A DNA stretch of 34,475 nucleotides. It comes from Prevotella sp. DNF00663 (GTDB lineage: Bacteria; Bacteroidota; Bacteroidia; Bacteroidales; Bacteroidaceae). The stretch's first letter is position 1. Every line of letters begins with the position of its first letter. Positions 34,439 to 34,475 of the stretch are shown piece after piece. The notes under the pieces are model-generated. The model did not search any database. It was not told the DNA's origin and saw only the letters and a list, made by a program, of their open reading frames with translations. Location of the stretch: positions 1-34,475 of the forward strand of contig NZ_KQ960636.1 of assembly GCF_001553265.1 (NCBI RefSeq), given 5' to 3'. The position numbers and the translations under genes were made by a program.

Positions 34439-34475
34439 CATAAAAATCGCGATATATAAGCCCGTGGAAATAAAA

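Larger units (their letters stand above)
33762..34475. other. About 700 bp without a convincing gene
   Basis: This AT-rich stretch holds a promoter candidate for the fimbrillin gene, a second minus-strand -7 motif near 34431 and a 29-codon frame. The longer open frames have no protein-like character. It may be a regulatory spacer or decayed sequence next to an accessory locus continuing beyond the window. Confidence 0.5.

Overview
The window reads as ordinary chromosome of a Bacteroidales bacterium, most likely Prevotella-like. I infer this from gene families (GroEL with a GGMM-type tail, DPP5-type peptidase, LysM/periplasmic-binding fusion, PorT-family barrel, type B T9SS sorting domain, Mfa/fimbrillin lipoprotein) and from repeated promoters of the Bacteroidetes type (TTTG, about 20 bp, TAnnTTTG). 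No rRNA, tRNA, CRISPR, transposase or phage gene was seen.

Layout. 1-2250: groES-groEL, with a sigma-54-like promoter and TGTCA/TGACA sites. 2280-2671: a short transcription unit (about 120 nt RNA or Phe-rich leader peptide) and a 58-aa membrane peptide. 2733-6855: amino-sugar kinase/RapZ fusion, MurU-like nucleotidyltransferase, guaA and a 51-aa small gene. 6618-7812 (minus): mscL and a YccF gene that has lost its normal stop. 8108-9236: gap. 9330-11185: miaA and a diacylglycerol-kinase-like gene. 11182-11886 (minus): Crp/Fnr regulator, divergent from the glycogen/alpha-glucan operon (debranching enzyme, glycosyltransferase, GH57) at 12169-16853. 17080-20611 (minus): T9SS-sorted protein and uvrA. 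20712-24385: LysM/PBP-like protein, PorT-family barrel, POT peptide transporter. 24757-31978 (minus): pyrG, yidC, DPP5-like peptidase, MFS carrier. 32263-33714 (minus): a fimbrillin-family lipoprotein, followed by about 700 bp without a convincing gene.

How genes work together. AmgK-like kinase plus MurU-like enzyme suggests peptidoglycan amino-sugar salvage, with the RapZ domain as a possible amino-sugar-phosphate sensor. The debranching enzyme, glycosyltransferase and GH57 act on storage glucan, perhaps controlled by the divergent Crp-like factor. The DPP5-like peptidase, MFS carrier and nearby POT carrier suggest growth on peptides.

The two most notable signals are non-coding. First, the fimbrillin gene is tightly bracketed by a perfect 14-bp inverted repeat, with a candidate promoter outside it, as expected for an invertible (phase-variable) gene cassette. 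Second, a family of degenerate GCAGCA/TGCTG repeats of roughly 75 bp occupies every convergent intergenic space in the window; one copy contains a perfect 35-bp palindrome, and another appears to have removed the stop codon of the YccF gene.
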